From the NCBI RefSeq assembly GCF_014199295.1, contig NZ_JACIJH010000001.1:434001-498000 (forward strand): a stretch of DNA of 64,000 bases, read 5' to 3'. The notes under the pieces are model-generated. The model did not search any database. It worked only from the letters and a program-made list of their open reading frames with translations, and was not told the DNA's origin. The stretch comes from Sphingopyxis panaciterrulae. Its GTDB lineage: Bacteria > Pseudomonadota > Alphaproteobacteria > Sphingomonadales > Sphingomonadaceae. The translations under genes and the position numbers were made by a program. This document shows positions 8,592 to 17,204 of this stretch, one piece after another (positions within the stretch are counted from its first letter, which is position 1; the number at the start of each line of letters is the position of its first letter).

Positions 8592-9599
8592 TCAGACTCG
8601 GATCACCACTTTTCCGAAATGTCGACGGGAAGCGAGATAGGCGAAAGCCTTGCGCGCTTCTCCGAAATCGAAAATGCGGTCGATCACCGGCGCGAAATGC
8701 GCGGCCGCGCAGCCGATCAGCCCGACGAGATCGGCGCGCGAACCGACCGAGATGCCGCGTATGCTTCCCATCGTGCGCATCAGCGGGAGCGGGCTGACAA
8801 GGCTCGCCGGATCGTCGAGCAGCCCGACCAGCGCGATCTCGCCCTCGGGCGCGAGCGCGGCCATCGAGCGGGGCAGGGTTCCCGCCCCGCCGACCTCGAC
8901 GATGCGGTCGACGCCGCGTCCGCCGGTCAGCTCGCGGACGCGCGCATCCCATTCGGGGTGGGCGCGATAGTCGATCACGTCGTCGATACCGAGATCGCGC
9001 AGCCGCCGGGCCTTCGCTTCGCTGGAGGTCGTCGCGATGACCCGGCATCGCTTTGCCCGCGCGATCTGGAGCGCGAAGAGCGATACGCCGCCTGTCCCCA
9101 TGACCAGCACGCAATGCTCCGCGCCGAGCGCCGCGCCGCGGTCCAGCGCGGCCCAGGCGGTGACGCCCGCGCAGGGCAGCGTCGCCGCTTGCTCGAAACT
9201 CATCCCGTCGGGGAGCGGCACCACGGCACGGGCGGGCACTGCCACCTGTTCGGCCAGCACGCCGTCGACCGCCCCGCCCAGGTCGGTTGCGATGGCGGCG
9301 GGGTCGAACGGTCCGTCTATCCAGCCCGGCCGAAAGGGAATGACGACGCGCGCTCCCGGTGCCAGCCCGGTTACCGACGCGCCGCAGGCGATGACCTCGC
9401 CCGCGCCGTCCGACAGCGGGATGAGTCCCGGCCTGGGGCCATAGGGCGAGGGGCCCATCGCGATCATCAGATCGCGCGCGTTGAGCGAGGCGGCGCGGAT
9501 TCTCACCAGTACCTCGTCCGCGCCGACCGGCGGCGGCGATGCTTCCTCCATCGCCAGATGATCGAGCGATCCGTGATCGCGCAGGCGATAGAGCTTCAT
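8592..9599 (-). CDS. Zinc-independent MDR-family NAD(P)-dependent oxidoreductase
   Basis: Medium-chain dehydrogenase/reductase of 335 residues. The GroES-like N-terminal half has SLNARDLMIA, where zinc alcohol dehydrogenases carry cysteine, and no structural-zinc cysteine cluster is visible; this favours the quinone oxidoreductase or enoyl reductase branch. The cofactor-binding half has VMGTGGVSLFALQIA and an ATTSSEAKA segment that suggests NADPH. It is the last gene of the Rieske operon, 12 bases after the SnoaL-like gene. It may reduce a double bond or ketone made by the flavoprotein and oxygenase upstream. Confidence 0.85.
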   Translation of the reverse strand: MKLYRLRDHGSLDHLAMEEASPPPVGADEVLVRIRAASLNARDLMIAMGPSPYGPRPGLIPLSDGAGEVIACGASVTGLAPGARVVIPFRPGWIDGPFDPAAIATDLGGAVDGVLAEQVAVPARAVVPLPDGMSFEQAATLPCAGVTAWAALDRGAALGAEHCVLVMGTGGVSLFALQIARAKRCRVIATTSSEAKARRLRDLGIDDVIDYRAHPEWDARVRELTGGRGVDRIVEVGGAGTLPRSMAALAPEGEIALVGLLDDPASLVSPLPLMRTMGSIRGISVGSRADLVGLIGCAAAHFAPVIDRIFDFGEARKAFAYLASRRHFGKVVIRV

Positions 9600-9611
9600 G
9601 CGCCGCGTTCG

Positions 9612-10184
9612 TCAGGCGCCGGCGAGGATGTCGACGTTGATGCCGATGCGCTCCTCGGGAATGGTCAGCGGCCGTTCGTAGGAACAATCGCTCGCATCGC
9701 GGGCGACCGTGCCGCTCTGCGCCAGCATCGCGCGCGCTTCGGGGCTGATCTGCGTCTCGACCGGCTGGCCGCCCCAGTCGGGCACACATTTGCGCGCGGC
9801 AATCCGCCATTCGCCGTCGCGTTTTTCCATCCGGTCGACATAGCGCCCACCGCCGATCGTCAGATTCCGGCCGTTGCGGTCGAGCGCGGCGAACAGCCAA
9901 TAGGTTTCGGCGTGGGCGATGTTGCCGTCGAGTTCGCAGCTATGGTTAGTGATGATGTGCTGGTGCGTCGACTGGGCGGTGGTGTGATAATGATGAACCC
10001 AGGCCCAGAATGCCTCCGGTCCCGCGACGACGAAGCCGTGGTCGTCGATCGCGTCGGGGTGATAGGCGGACAGGAACAGGTCGCGGTCCATCCGGTCGAC
10101 CCCGCGGCAATAGCGGGTGACGACCTCGCGAATCTTCTGCTTGTCGTAGAGCTCGCGGACCATCGTCTCCAGCGTCGGTTCCAT
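9612..10184 (-). CDS. SnoaL-like / nuclear transport factor 2 family protein
   Basis: A 190-residue alpha+beta-barrel protein. The N-terminal helix (KQKIREVVTRYCRGVDRMD) and the following DLFLSAYHPDA segment are typical of SnoaL_4-type proteins found next to ring-hydroxylating oxygenases and steroid genes. Members act as small hydratases, isomerases or dehydratases, or have no known activity; no catalytic residue can be assigned. It is co-transcribed with the Rieske and Delta1-dehydrogenase-like genes, 11 bases after the latter. A second SnoaL-like gene lies at 28866-29429. Confidence 0.8.
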   Translation of the reverse strand: MEPTLETMVRELYDKQKIREVVTRYCRGVDRMDRDLFLSAYHPDAIDDHGFVVAGPEAFWAWVHHYHTTAQSTHQHIITNHSCELDGNIAHAETYWLFAALDRNGRNLTIGGGRYVDRMEKRDGEWRIAARKCVPDWGGQPVETQISPEARAMLAQSGTVARDASDCSYERPLTIPEERIGINVDILAGA

Positions 10185-10195
10185 CGCGCGCGCCT

Positions 10196-11845
10196 TCAGT
10201 TCGGCAACTGACCCAGCGCATGCTGCGCCGCGACCCAGCCGAAGATGAAGGAGGGCGAGATGCTCGCCCCCGCGCCGGGATAGGTCTTGCCCATCACCGA
10301 AGCGGTCGAATTGCCCGTCGCATAGAGACCCGGGATGACCGACCCGTCCTCGCGCAGCGCGCGGGCATATTCGTCGGTCAATATGCCGCCGAAGGTGCCG
10401 ACATCGCCGGGAAAGACCTCGATCGAATAGAAGGGGGGTGTCTCGATCGGCCCCAGCGTCGGGCTCGGCTTGTGGGTGCGGTCGGCGTAGACGAGGTCAT
10501 AGGCCTTGTCGCCGCGCTTGAAATCCAGATCCTTGCCGGTCGCCGCAAAACCGTTGAAGCGCGCGACGGTCGCCTCGAGCCCGTCGGGGTCGACGCCGAT
10601 CTTCGCCGCGAGTTCGCGCAGCGTCGGTGCGGATTTCAGGAAGCCGCTTTCGTGCCAAACTTTTGGCACCGCGCCCATGCGGAAGCCCCAGCTATATTTC
10701 TTGAAATAGGAGGCGTCCATGATCGCATGCGCGGGCACCGCACCATGCGCATAGAAATCCTGGCCGTTCGCCATATAGGATTGCGCCTCGTCAACGAAGC
10801 GGCGGCCGGCCCCGTCGACCAGGATGCAGTGCGGCTTCGGCAGGTCGGGGACGTTCATCAGCGGCGGGCCGTCGGGCGGGACCGACGTGGGAATCCACAC
10901 CGCCTGATCGGTCAGGTCGACCGCGGCGCCATGCGCGCGGGCAATCTCGATCATCTCGCCGGTGTCGCCTGGATTGGCATTGGTCCATTCGATCGACGAC
11001 GGCTGCGGGCCGTATTTCCTGCGCAGTTCGGCATTGCGGGCAAAGCCGCCGGCGTTGATCAGGACGCCGTCGCGCGCCTCGATCCGCCAGGGCTTCCCGT
11101 CCTTTTCGGTAATCACGCCGACAATGCGTCCCTGCTCCTCGACCAGGTCGGTGACGCCCATTTCAGTACGGATGTCGACATGATGGTCGAGCGCCATCTT
11201 GAGCATGCGTCCCTGGATGGCGGCGCCCGAGCCGACCTGGTGGATGCCCAGAATCTTGTTGCGGATCATCCGAAGGCCGATCTTCATCATCGCGAACTTG
11301 CCGGCCCAGGTGACCTTGAGCAGCGTCAGATGCTTCGCCTCGGATCGTTTGGCGGGAACGCCGAATTCGCCGCGACGCAGCTTCGGATACCATTCCTTGC
11401 CCAGCTTCTTGATGTTGAAGATCTGGACGCCGAGCGAACGGCCCTCGGCAAGTCCGCCGGGCAGGTCGTCATGATAGTCGGACCAGCCGCCATAGCGCAC
11501 GAAGGGCATGCCCTTGGATTCCAGATATTCGACCATCCGCGGCCCCATGCGCAGGAACATCTCCTTGCGCGCGGGCGAGGTTGAAGGACCGACGTCGCCG
11601 ACCGCCGAGTCCATATAGGTGCGCGCCTTCTCCGCGCTGTCCCCGATCCCTTCGCGGCTCTGCAGCGGATGGTTCGGAATCCAGAAGACCCCGCCCGACA
11701 GCGCGGTCGATCCGCCGACGCGGTCGGTCTTTTCGAGGATGAGGGGCGTCTTGCCGGCATCCGCCGCCGCGATCGCTGCGAGCATCGATCCACCGCCGCT
11801 GCCGACGATGACGAAATCGGCGCTCTCGTCCCAGTCTTGGCTCAT
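10196..11845 (-). CDS. FAD-dependent dehydrogenase, 3-ketosteroid-Delta1-dehydrogenase-like
   Basis: FAD flavoprotein of 549 residues of the succinate dehydrogenase/fumarate reductase fold. It has the dinucleotide loop VGSGGGSMLAA (about 13-23), EKTDRVGGSTALSGG, and a C-terminal GKTYPGAGASI. That last motif carries the tyrosine (about 522) and glycine (about 526) matching Tyr487 and Gly491 of the Rhodococcus KstD active site; the Tyr119-like SDY is also present. It could introduce a double bond next to a ring ketone. Its start overlaps the Rieske stop (ATGA). Related flavoproteins act on non-steroid enones, so a steroid substrate is not proven. Confidence 0.82.
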   Translation of the reverse strand: MSQDWDESADFVIVGSGGGSMLAAIAAADAGKTPLILEKTDRVGGSTALSGGVFWIPNHPLQSREGIGDSAEKARTYMDSAVGDVGPSTSPARKEMFLRMGPRMVEYLESKGMPFVRYGGWSDYHDDLPGGLAEGRSLGVQIFNIKKLGKEWYPKLRRGEFGVPAKRSEAKHLTLLKVTWAGKFAMMKIGLRMIRNKILGIHQVGSGAAIQGRMLKMALDHHVDIRTEMGVTDLVEEQGRIVGVITEKDGKPWRIEARDGVLINAGGFARNAELRRKYGPQPSSIEWTNANPGDTGEMIEIARAHGAAVDLTDQAVWIPTSVPPDGPPLMNVPDLPKPHCILVDGAGRRFVDEAQSYMANGQDFYAHGAVPAHAIMDASYFKKYSWGFRMGAVPKVWHESGFLKSAPTLRELAAKIGVDPDGLEATVARFNGFAATGKDLDFKRGDKAYDLVYADRTHKPSPTLGPIETPPFYSIEVFPGDVGTFGGILTDEYARALREDGSVIPGLYATGNSTASVMGKTYPGAGASISPSFIFGWVAAQHALGQLPN

Positions 11846-13185
11846 GCGCCATATCCATTCTCGATGAAATCATCGAGGCTGCGGTGGAAATTGATTACTG
11901 CGATCTCCTGCCGCGGATTGGGCTTGGCGCCCTTGAAGGCCTTCGACTTCATGCCCTTCTGGACTTCCGCCATATTCTGATAGTCCTGGGTCAGGATCAG
12001 GCCCCAGAAGTCGACGTCGCCATGGTCCTGGCTCCATTCCTGTTCGACCTTGGGCGCCTCGCCCGCGGGATAGCGTTGCAGCGAATAGACGTCCCAGATG
12101 CACTTGTCGGGATTCGTGCCGAGCGGACGCGCGCGATAGCCGAGCAGGCCGGTCGGACCCATCAGCATGACCTGGTTGGGGAACAGATGCCAGTCGACAC
12201 CTGCGGCATACATTTGTTCGGGCGTGATGCTGGGCCATTGCAGGCCCTGCGACACCGCATTTTCATGAATGAACTGGCCGAATTTGGCGAGCACCTCCAT
12301 CGGCGGCGTGCCCGGCGGCACTTCCTGCTCGACCCGCCGCGCGGCATAGACCGTCTGCACCGACGACCCCGCATTCAGTGTCGCGGCCATGTCTTCCATA
12401 TAGTCGCGAATGCCGGGGCGGATGTCTTCGGTCGGCTGGCCGCCGGTCAGGCGCGGCGAGCGCGATCCCATCGGCATCGATTCCCAATAGCCGAAGTGCG
12501 AATGGCGCCCGCGTGCGTAGCTTTGCGTCCAATCGTCGAAATAACGCAGCATCTGATTGTGCGTCGTCTGGACATGATAGCCTTCGTTGAAGGCCTCGAT
12601 CGCGACTTTCCAGTTGCAGTCGAAGATCGTCGACTTGCGCCAGTGATAGTTCATGCCGCCGATGTCGTAAGGATCGAGATAGGCCTTCGCCGGGGCGAGA
12701 TGCTCCTCGAGGCTGATGCTGTCGGGGTCCAGATTGATATAGACCCAGCCGCTCCAGCGCCCGAGCTTGACGGGCACGAGGTCGAGATCGTCGTCGGTCA
12801 GGGATTCGGCGGGCCATTCGTGACGGTCGACGACTTTCGCGATAGTGCCGTCGAGCTTCCACGACCAGCCGTGATATTTGCAGAAGAGGCGGGCGGCGTG
12901 GCCGCAGCCTTCGGTGATCGTCCGGCCGCGGTGCGGGCAGACATTGTAATAGGCCTTGATCTCGTCGGGAGCGACGCGGATCACGATGATCGACTGGTCG
13001 ACGATGTCATAGGTGTAGAAATCGCCGACATTGGGGATTTCCTCTTCGCGGCAGGCCATCTGCCAGACGCGATACCACAGTTTTTCGGCTTCGATCTTCG
13101 CGAATTCGGGCGAGATATAATGGTCGGCTCCGACGACATAGCCCGCGCCGTCCTGCTGCAGTCCGTCCTTGGTCTGAACGTTCAT
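11842..13185 (-). CDS. Rieske non-heme iron oxygenase, large (alpha) subunit
   Basis: Aromatic-ring-hydroxylating-type oxygenase of 447 residues. The Rieske [2Fe-2S] ligands are Cys83, His85, Cys102 and His105 (CPHRGR and CKYHGW). The mononuclear iron ligands are likely His204 and His209 in NEGYHVQTTH; the residue before them is NE instead of the usual D bridging residue. No small subunit, ferredoxin or reductase gene is nearby, so electrons must come from elsewhere. It is the first gene of the operon 13185-8592 and diverges from the FadR-type regulator at 13376. Length and motifs do not match KshA. Confidence 0.9.
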   Translation of the reverse strand: MNVQTKDGLQQDGAGYVVGADHYISPEFAKIEAEKLWYRVWQMACREEEIPNVGDFYTYDIVDQSIIVIRVAPDEIKAYYNVCPHRGRTITEGCGHAARLFCKYHGWSWKLDGTIAKVVDRHEWPAESLTDDDLDLVPVKLGRWSGWVYINLDPDSISLEEHLAPAKAYLDPYDIGGMNYHWRKSTIFDCNWKVAIEAFNEGYHVQTTHNQMLRYFDDWTQSYARGRHSHFGYWESMPMGSRSPRLTGGQPTEDIRPGIRDYMEDMAATLNAGSSVQTVYAARRVEQEVPPGTPPMEVLAKFGQFIHENAVSQGLQWPSITPEQMYAAGVDWHLFPNQVMLMGPTGLLGYRARPLGTNPDKCIWDVYSLQRYPAGEAPKVEQEWSQDHGDVDFWGLILTQDYQNMAEVQKGMKSKAFKGAKPNPRQEIAVINFHRSLDDFIENGYGA

Positions 13186-13263
13186 GACTTTCCTCTCCTT
13201 GGCCCATTCGGTGTACTGATTGGGCTGGCCTTTGCAACGTCATTGGCGCGTCGCTCCATTTAT

Positions 13264-13290
13264 TTATCGTCTAACTAGGTAACATGACTC
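13264..13290 (+). promoter_or_regulatory. Candidate operator shared with 24382-24408
   Basis: This 27-base segment contains CTAACTAGGTAAC and matches the minus strand of 24382-24408 at 19 of 27 positions by eye. It lies 78 bases upstream of the Rieske start and 85 bases upstream of the regulator start, in a 190-bp divergent promoter. The nearest regulator gene is the FadR-type protein at 13376, which is the obvious candidate binder. Confidence 0.5.
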
Positions 13291-13375
13291 TTGGCAAGGG
13301 GCGAGTCTTGTTTCGCGCGCTTGCGCGCTGGCCGTTTTCGGGGCAAAAGGCAGAAAATCCAAAAAGGAATTTAAC

Positions 13376-14167
13376 TTGTCTAACGCTTTTGTCGCAATTC
13401 CCGTCGGCAATCGTAGCAATGCGGAGGCCGTCCGGGTTCCCAAGACTGCGGAACTCGTCGCGCGGCAGATACGCAACGCCATCATTCGCGGCGAACTGGT
13501 CGACGGCGACACGCTGCCGGCCGAATCGCATCTCATCGCCGAATTCGAAGTATCGCGACCGACGATTCGCGAGGCTGTTCGCATTCTCGAATCCGAAGGA
13601 CTCGTGACGGTGGCGCGCGGCGCACGGGGCGGGGCGCGGGTCAGTTCGCCCAATTACGAGATGGTCGCGCGGGCGGCCGGCATCACCTTGCAGTCGCAAG
13701 GGGTCACGATCGGCGACCTTTACGAGATGCGGACGTTGATCGAGCCGCCGGCGGCTCGGCTGGTCGCGGAGCGCAACAGCGAAAAAGCGGTGCCCATCCT
13801 GCGCGCCATGATCGAGGACGAACTGAAGAATATCAAGGATCGCTTCGGCATCACGCCCAAGATCGCCGAATTTCACCGTGTCATGATCGAACTTGCCGGC
13901 AACAGGACGCTGATCATGTTCTCGAACGCGCTTGCCGGCCTCGTCGACGAGCATCTGAGCCTCGCCCAGCGGCGTAACACGATCGATCCCGAATTTTCGA
14001 TGCGGCAGCTACGCTATGGCCTCAAGTCGCATTCGAAGCTGGCCGATCTGATCGAAGCGAAGGACGGGCCTGGCGCCGAGGCGCATTGGAAGGAGCATAT
14101 GATCGCGGCCGGTAAGGTGTGGATGGAGAAGGTCGGGCCCAATTCCATGGTCGACCTCATCGACTGA
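13376..14167 (+). CDS. FadR/GntR-family transcriptional regulator
   Basis: A 263-residue regulator. The N-terminal winged helix (about residues 20-95) shows the GntR pattern GELVDGDTLPAESHL, VSRPTIREAVRILESEGL and ARGGARV. The C-terminal FCD ligand-binding domain (about 110-245) includes the metal-ligand-like EFHRVMIELAGN. Such proteins often repress catabolic genes and release DNA on binding an acid or acyl-CoA. The start is TTG at 13376, supported by AAGGAA six bases upstream; no ATG fits. It is divergent from the Rieske operon and upstream of the E1 operon, so it probably controls both and itself. Confidence 0.88.
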   Translation: MSNAFVAIPVGNRSNAEAVRVPKTAELVARQIRNAIIRGELVDGDTLPAESHLIAEFEVSRPTIREAVRILESEGLVTVARGARGGARVSSPNYEMVARAAGITLQSQGVTIGDLYEMRTLIEPPAARLVAERNSEKAVPILRAMIEDELKNIKDRFGITPKIAEFHRVMIELAGNRTLIMFSNALAGLVDEHLSLAQRRNTIDPEFSMRQLRYGLKSHSKLADLIEAKDGPGAEAHWKEHMIAAGKVWMEKVGPNSMVDLID

Positions 14168-14198
14168 AATTTCGCACATATCGCTCTCGACAGAAGCA

Positions 14199-14213
14199 GT
14201 ATAATTATATAAC
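14199..14213 (+). promoter_or_regulatory. Weak operator-like site upstream of the E1 operon
   Basis: GTATAATTATATAAC matches GTCTAACTAGGTAAC at 13269-13283 in 11 of 15 positions. It contains the perfect palindrome TATAATTATA and lies 42 bases before the ATG at 14256, where AT-rich promoter DNA is expected anyway. The match may partly reflect base composition. Confidence 0.35.
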
Positions 14214-14255
14214 GAATTGTACTGATAATTATGTCTGTGTCAGGGAGTGTGCTGG

Positions 14256-15245
14256 ATGGCCGACAAGCAATTGGTGGCGGATTCCGTGGTTCTGCTGGAA
14301 ATCTACAAGCGGGCCGCGCTGCTGAAGGCGAATGATGAACGCGCCCGCAAGGTGATTCTCTCGGGCCAGATCGCGATGGTCTATTACAGCTATCGCGGGC
14401 AGGAGATCATCCCGTCGGTGATGGGCGAAGTGCTGCGCGACGACGACACGATCTGTACCATCTATCGCGGTATCCACGACATGCTCGGCAAGGGCTTTCC
14501 GTTGCGCGAGCTGTGGGCCGAGCTTGCCGGCCGCACGACCGGGTCGTGCAAGGGCAAGGGTGGACCGATGCACCTGACCTATCCGGCCAAGGGGGTGATG
14601 GTCACGACGGGCATCGTCGGATCGTCGGCGCCGATCGCCAACGGCCTTGCCTGGGCGGCGCAACTCGACGGCAGCGACCGTGTGTCGATCTGTACGTTCG
14701 GGGACGGGGCATCGAACATCGGCGCGGTGCACGAGGCGATGAATCTGGCGGCGGTGTGGAAGCTGCCGACGATCTTCGTCTGCCAGAACAACCTTTTCGC
14801 CGAGCATACCAAGTTCGAAAAGATGACCGGGGGTCAGAATATCGCGGCACGCGCCGACGGTTACGGCATTCCGGGCGTCCGCGTCGACGGCAACGATCCC
14901 GAAGCCATGTACTCGGCCTTCGCCGAAGCGGTGGCGCGTGCGCGGGCGGGTGAGGGGCCGACCTTGCTCGAATGCATGACCTTCCGTTTCTTCGGGCATA
15001 ATTTCGGTGACGATGACAGCTATATTCCCAAGGAACAGAAGGCAGCGGCGATGGAGGCCGATCCGGTTCCGCGGCTGCGCGCGCGGCTGATCGCCGATGG
15101 CGTCGCTACCGAGGCGGAGCTGGCGGCGGTCGAGGCAGAGATCGAGGCGCGGATCGACGACGCGGTCGAGCATGCACTCGCATCCCCCTGGCCCGAGCCG
15201 GACGACCTGCGCTTCGACGTCTTCGCGAAGGAGATTGCGGCATGA
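14256..15245 (+). CDS. Thiamine-diphosphate-dependent 2-oxoacid dehydrogenase E1, alpha subunit
   Basis: E1 alpha subunit of 329 residues, of the pyruvate/acetoin dehydrogenase family. The TPP-Mg motif runs from GDG (about 149-151) to NN (about 178-179), and GKGGPMHL precedes it. With the beta subunit it would decarboxylate a 2-oxoacid (or cleave an acyloin) and transfer the acyl or hydroxyalkyl unit to a lipoyl group. ATG at 14256 is chosen over the in-frame GTG at 14247 because AGGGAG ends eight bases upstream. The stop overlaps the beta-subunit start (ATGA). It sits in a catabolic cluster and not with E2/E3 genes, which argues against housekeeping pyruvate dehydrogenase. Confidence 0.9.
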   Translation: MADKQLVADSVVLLEIYKRAALLKANDERARKVILSGQIAMVYYSYRGQEIIPSVMGEVLRDDDTICTIYRGIHDMLGKGFPLRELWAELAGRTTGSCKGKGGPMHLTYPAKGVMVTTGIVGSSAPIANGLAWAAQLDGSDRVSICTFGDGASNIGAVHEAMNLAAVWKLPTIFVCQNNLFAEHTKFEKMTGGQNIAARADGYGIPGVRVDGNDPEAMYSAFAEAVARARAGEGPTLLECMTFRFFGHNFGDDDSYIPKEQKAAAMEADPVPRLRARLIADGVATEAELAAVEAEIEARIDDAVEHALASPWPEPDDLRFDVFAKEIAA

Positions 15246-16255
15246 GCGCGACGGCGGAAAAGGCGGCAAAGCCCAAGGTCACGATCATCGAGGCGATCGC
15301 CAAGGCCTATCACGATGCCTTCGCCGACGATCCGAAGGTCATCACGCTCGGCGAGGATCTCGCCGATCCCGAGGGCGGTGGTATCGCCAAGATCACGAAG
15401 GGATTGTCGACCAGCTTCGGCGATGACCGCGTGCGCTCGACGCCGATCTCCGAACAGGCGATCATGGGCGCCGCGATCGGCGCCAGCCTCGCCGGCTACA
15501 AACCGGTTGCCGAGATCATGCTGATGAACTTCACCACGGTGGCGATGGACATGATCGTCAATCACGCCGCGAAGCTGCGTTTCATGTCGGGCGGGCAGAC
15601 GAGCGTCCCGATCGTCATTCGCACCATGACGGGTCTCGGCTTCGGTTCGGGCGGCCAGCATTGCGACTATCTGGAAGCCTGGTTCGCGCACACGCCGGGG
15701 ATCAAGGTCTGCGCCGCGTCGACCCCGGAGGATGCCTATGGTCTGCTGCGTGCGGCGATCGAGGACCCCGATCCGGTGATCTTCATCGAGAATCTGCCGA
15801 CGTATCGTGTCCCGATGGCATTCGAACTGCCGGCGAGCGACCACCGTGTCCCGCTCGGCAAGGCGGCGGTGCAGCGTGAGGGCAGCGACGTCACCGTCGT
15901 CAGCTATGCGCGCATGGCGGTGCAGGCGCGAGCCGCGGCCGAGCAGGCGACGGCCGAGGGCATTTCGGTCGAGGTGGTCGACCTGCGCACCATCGCGCCG
16001 TGGGACCGCGAGACGGTGCTCGCCTCGGCGCGCAAGACCGGGCGCGTGATCGTCGTCCACGAAGCGGTGAAGGAGCACGGCGCCGGTGCCGAAATCGCCG
16101 CGGTGATCAACGAGGAACTGTTCGGCGGCCTCAAGAAGCCGGTGAAGCGGCTGGGCGGCGCGTTCAGCGCGGTCCCCTATTCGCGGCCGCTCGAAAACGC
16201 CTATGCGCCCGATGCCGATCGCATCCTCGCCGCCATCAAGGATATCGTCAGTTAA
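15242..16255 (+). CDS. Thiamine-diphosphate-dependent 2-oxoacid dehydrogenase E1, beta subunit
   Basis: E1 beta subunit of 337 residues, pairing with the alpha subunit just upstream. Typical features are LGEDLADPEGG near residue 36, STPISEQAIMGAAIGAS near 61, and the C-terminal transketolase domain with VVDLRTIAPWD and VHEAVKEHGAGAEIA. The family forms an alpha2beta2 heterotetramer in which both subunits build the TPP site. The start codon overlaps the alpha stop. No gene for a dihydrolipoamide acyltransferase or lipoamide dehydrogenase follows; a free lipoyl domain does. It most resembles acetoin/pyruvate-type E1 beta; substrate unknown. Confidence 0.9.
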   Translation: MSATAEKAAKPKVTIIEAIAKAYHDAFADDPKVITLGEDLADPEGGGIAKITKGLSTSFGDDRVRSTPISEQAIMGAAIGASLAGYKPVAEIMLMNFTTVAMDMIVNHAAKLRFMSGGQTSVPIVIRTMTGLGFGSGGQHCDYLEAWFAHTPGIKVCAASTPEDAYGLLRAAIEDPDPVIFIENLPTYRVPMAFELPASDHRVPLGKAAVQREGSDVTVVSYARMAVQARAAAEQATAEGISVEVVDLRTIAPWDRETVLASARKTGRVIVVHEAVKEHGAGAEIAAVINEELFGGLKKPVKRLGGAFSAVPYSRPLENAYAPDADRILAAIKDIVS

Positions 16256-16267
16256 GGAGAAGCCCTC

Positions 16268-16498
16268 GTGGCTGTGCAAGTGACCGTGCCGAAGATCGGC
16301 TTTTCGATGAACGAGGGCATGTTGGCCGAATGGCTCGTGGAGGATGGCGCCGAGGTGAGCGAGGGCCAGCCGCTCTATGCGCTGGAAGCCGACAAGTCGA
16401 CGAACGAGGTCGAGAGTCCCGCGAGCGGCAAGATCAGGATCATCGGCGAAGTCGGCGAAACCTATGAAGTCGGCGCTGTGATCGCGGAGATCGGCTGA
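16268..16498 (+). CDS. Free-standing lipoyl-domain protein
   Basis: A 76-residue protein made of one biotinyl/lipoyl domain. The lysine to be lipoylated is Lys43 in LEADKSTNEV, and the fold ends with the VGAVIAEIG strand typical of E2 lipoyl domains. The GTG start at 16268 follows AAGGAG. In normal complexes this domain is fused to the E2 catalytic domain; here the chain stops after the domain, so it could act as a mobile acyl carrier for the E1 pair upstream. It is followed after 4 bases by a nitroreductase. Biotin attachment is less likely because the motif is DKS and not MKM. Confidence 0.85.
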   Translation: MAVQVTVPKIGFSMNEGMLAEWLVEDGAEVSEGQPLYALEADKSTNEVESPASGKIRIIGEVGETYEVGAVIAEIG

Positions 16499-16502
16499 GC
16501 GA

Positions 16503-17204
16503 ATGACCGACCGGGAGGCGACCGCGAAGGCCTATGCCGAGGTAGTGAACGGCCGGCGCAGCATCAGGGGATATAAGCGCGATCCGGTGCCGAAGGTGCT
16601 GATTCGCGAGATTCTGGCCCTTGCGATGCGCTCGCCTTCGTCGCTGAACACCCAGCCGTGGAATTTCTATGTCGTGACCGGCGAACCGCTCGAACGGATT
16701 CGCGCCGAGAACACGCGGCGCAATCTCGAACGCATTCCGTCGACGCGCGAGTTCCGTGGCATGGAAAATTACGAGGGCGTCCATCGCGAGCGACAGGTCG
16801 GGATCGCCAAGCAGTTGTTCGGCGCGATGGGGATCGCGCGGGACGACAAGCCGAAGCGTACCGACTGGGTGCTTCGCGGCTTCCGTCAGTTCGATGCGCC
16901 CGCCTGCATCGTCGTCACCTATGACCGGGTGCTGGTCGGCAGCGACATCGCGCCCTTCGATTGCGGCGCGGTCGCGACGGCGATCGTCAACGCCGCCTGG
17001 TCGCGCGGCCTCGGCTGCGTGATCAACAGTCAGGGGATCATGCATTCGGCGGTCGTGCGCGCGGAAGCGGGGATCGCCGACGACCAGACGATCATGATCT
17101 GTATCGCGATCGGCTGGCCCGAGGACAGCTTTCCCGCCAATCGCGTCGTATCGACGCGCAAGACGCTCGACGAAGCGGCGACCTTCGTCGGGTTCGACGA
17201 CTAA
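16503..17204 (+). CDS. Nitroreductase-family flavoprotein
   Basis: FMN-dependent nitroreductase superfamily protein of 233 residues. The FMN-phosphate site RRSIRGY is at about residues 18-24, followed by SPSSLNTQPW; the C-terminal part has GLGCVINSQG and IAIGWPED. Members reduce nitro groups, quinones or enones, or act as dehalogenases or dehydrogenases, with NAD(P)H. It is the last gene of the E1-lipoyl operon and its stop overlaps the stop of the convergent cupin gene. It might re-oxidise dihydrolipoyl groups or reduce an enone intermediate; both are speculation. Confidence 0.85.
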   Translation: MTDREATAKAYAEVVNGRRSIRGYKRDPVPKVLIREILALAMRSPSSLNTQPWNFYVVTGEPLERIRAENTRRNLERIPSTREFRGMENYEGVHRERQVGIAKQLFGAMGIARDDKPKRTDWVLRGFRQFDAPACIVVTYDRVLVGSDIAPFDCGAVATAIVNAAWSRGLGCVINSQGIMHSAVVRAEAGIADDQTIMICIAIGWPEDSFPANRVVSTRKTLDEAATFVGFDD

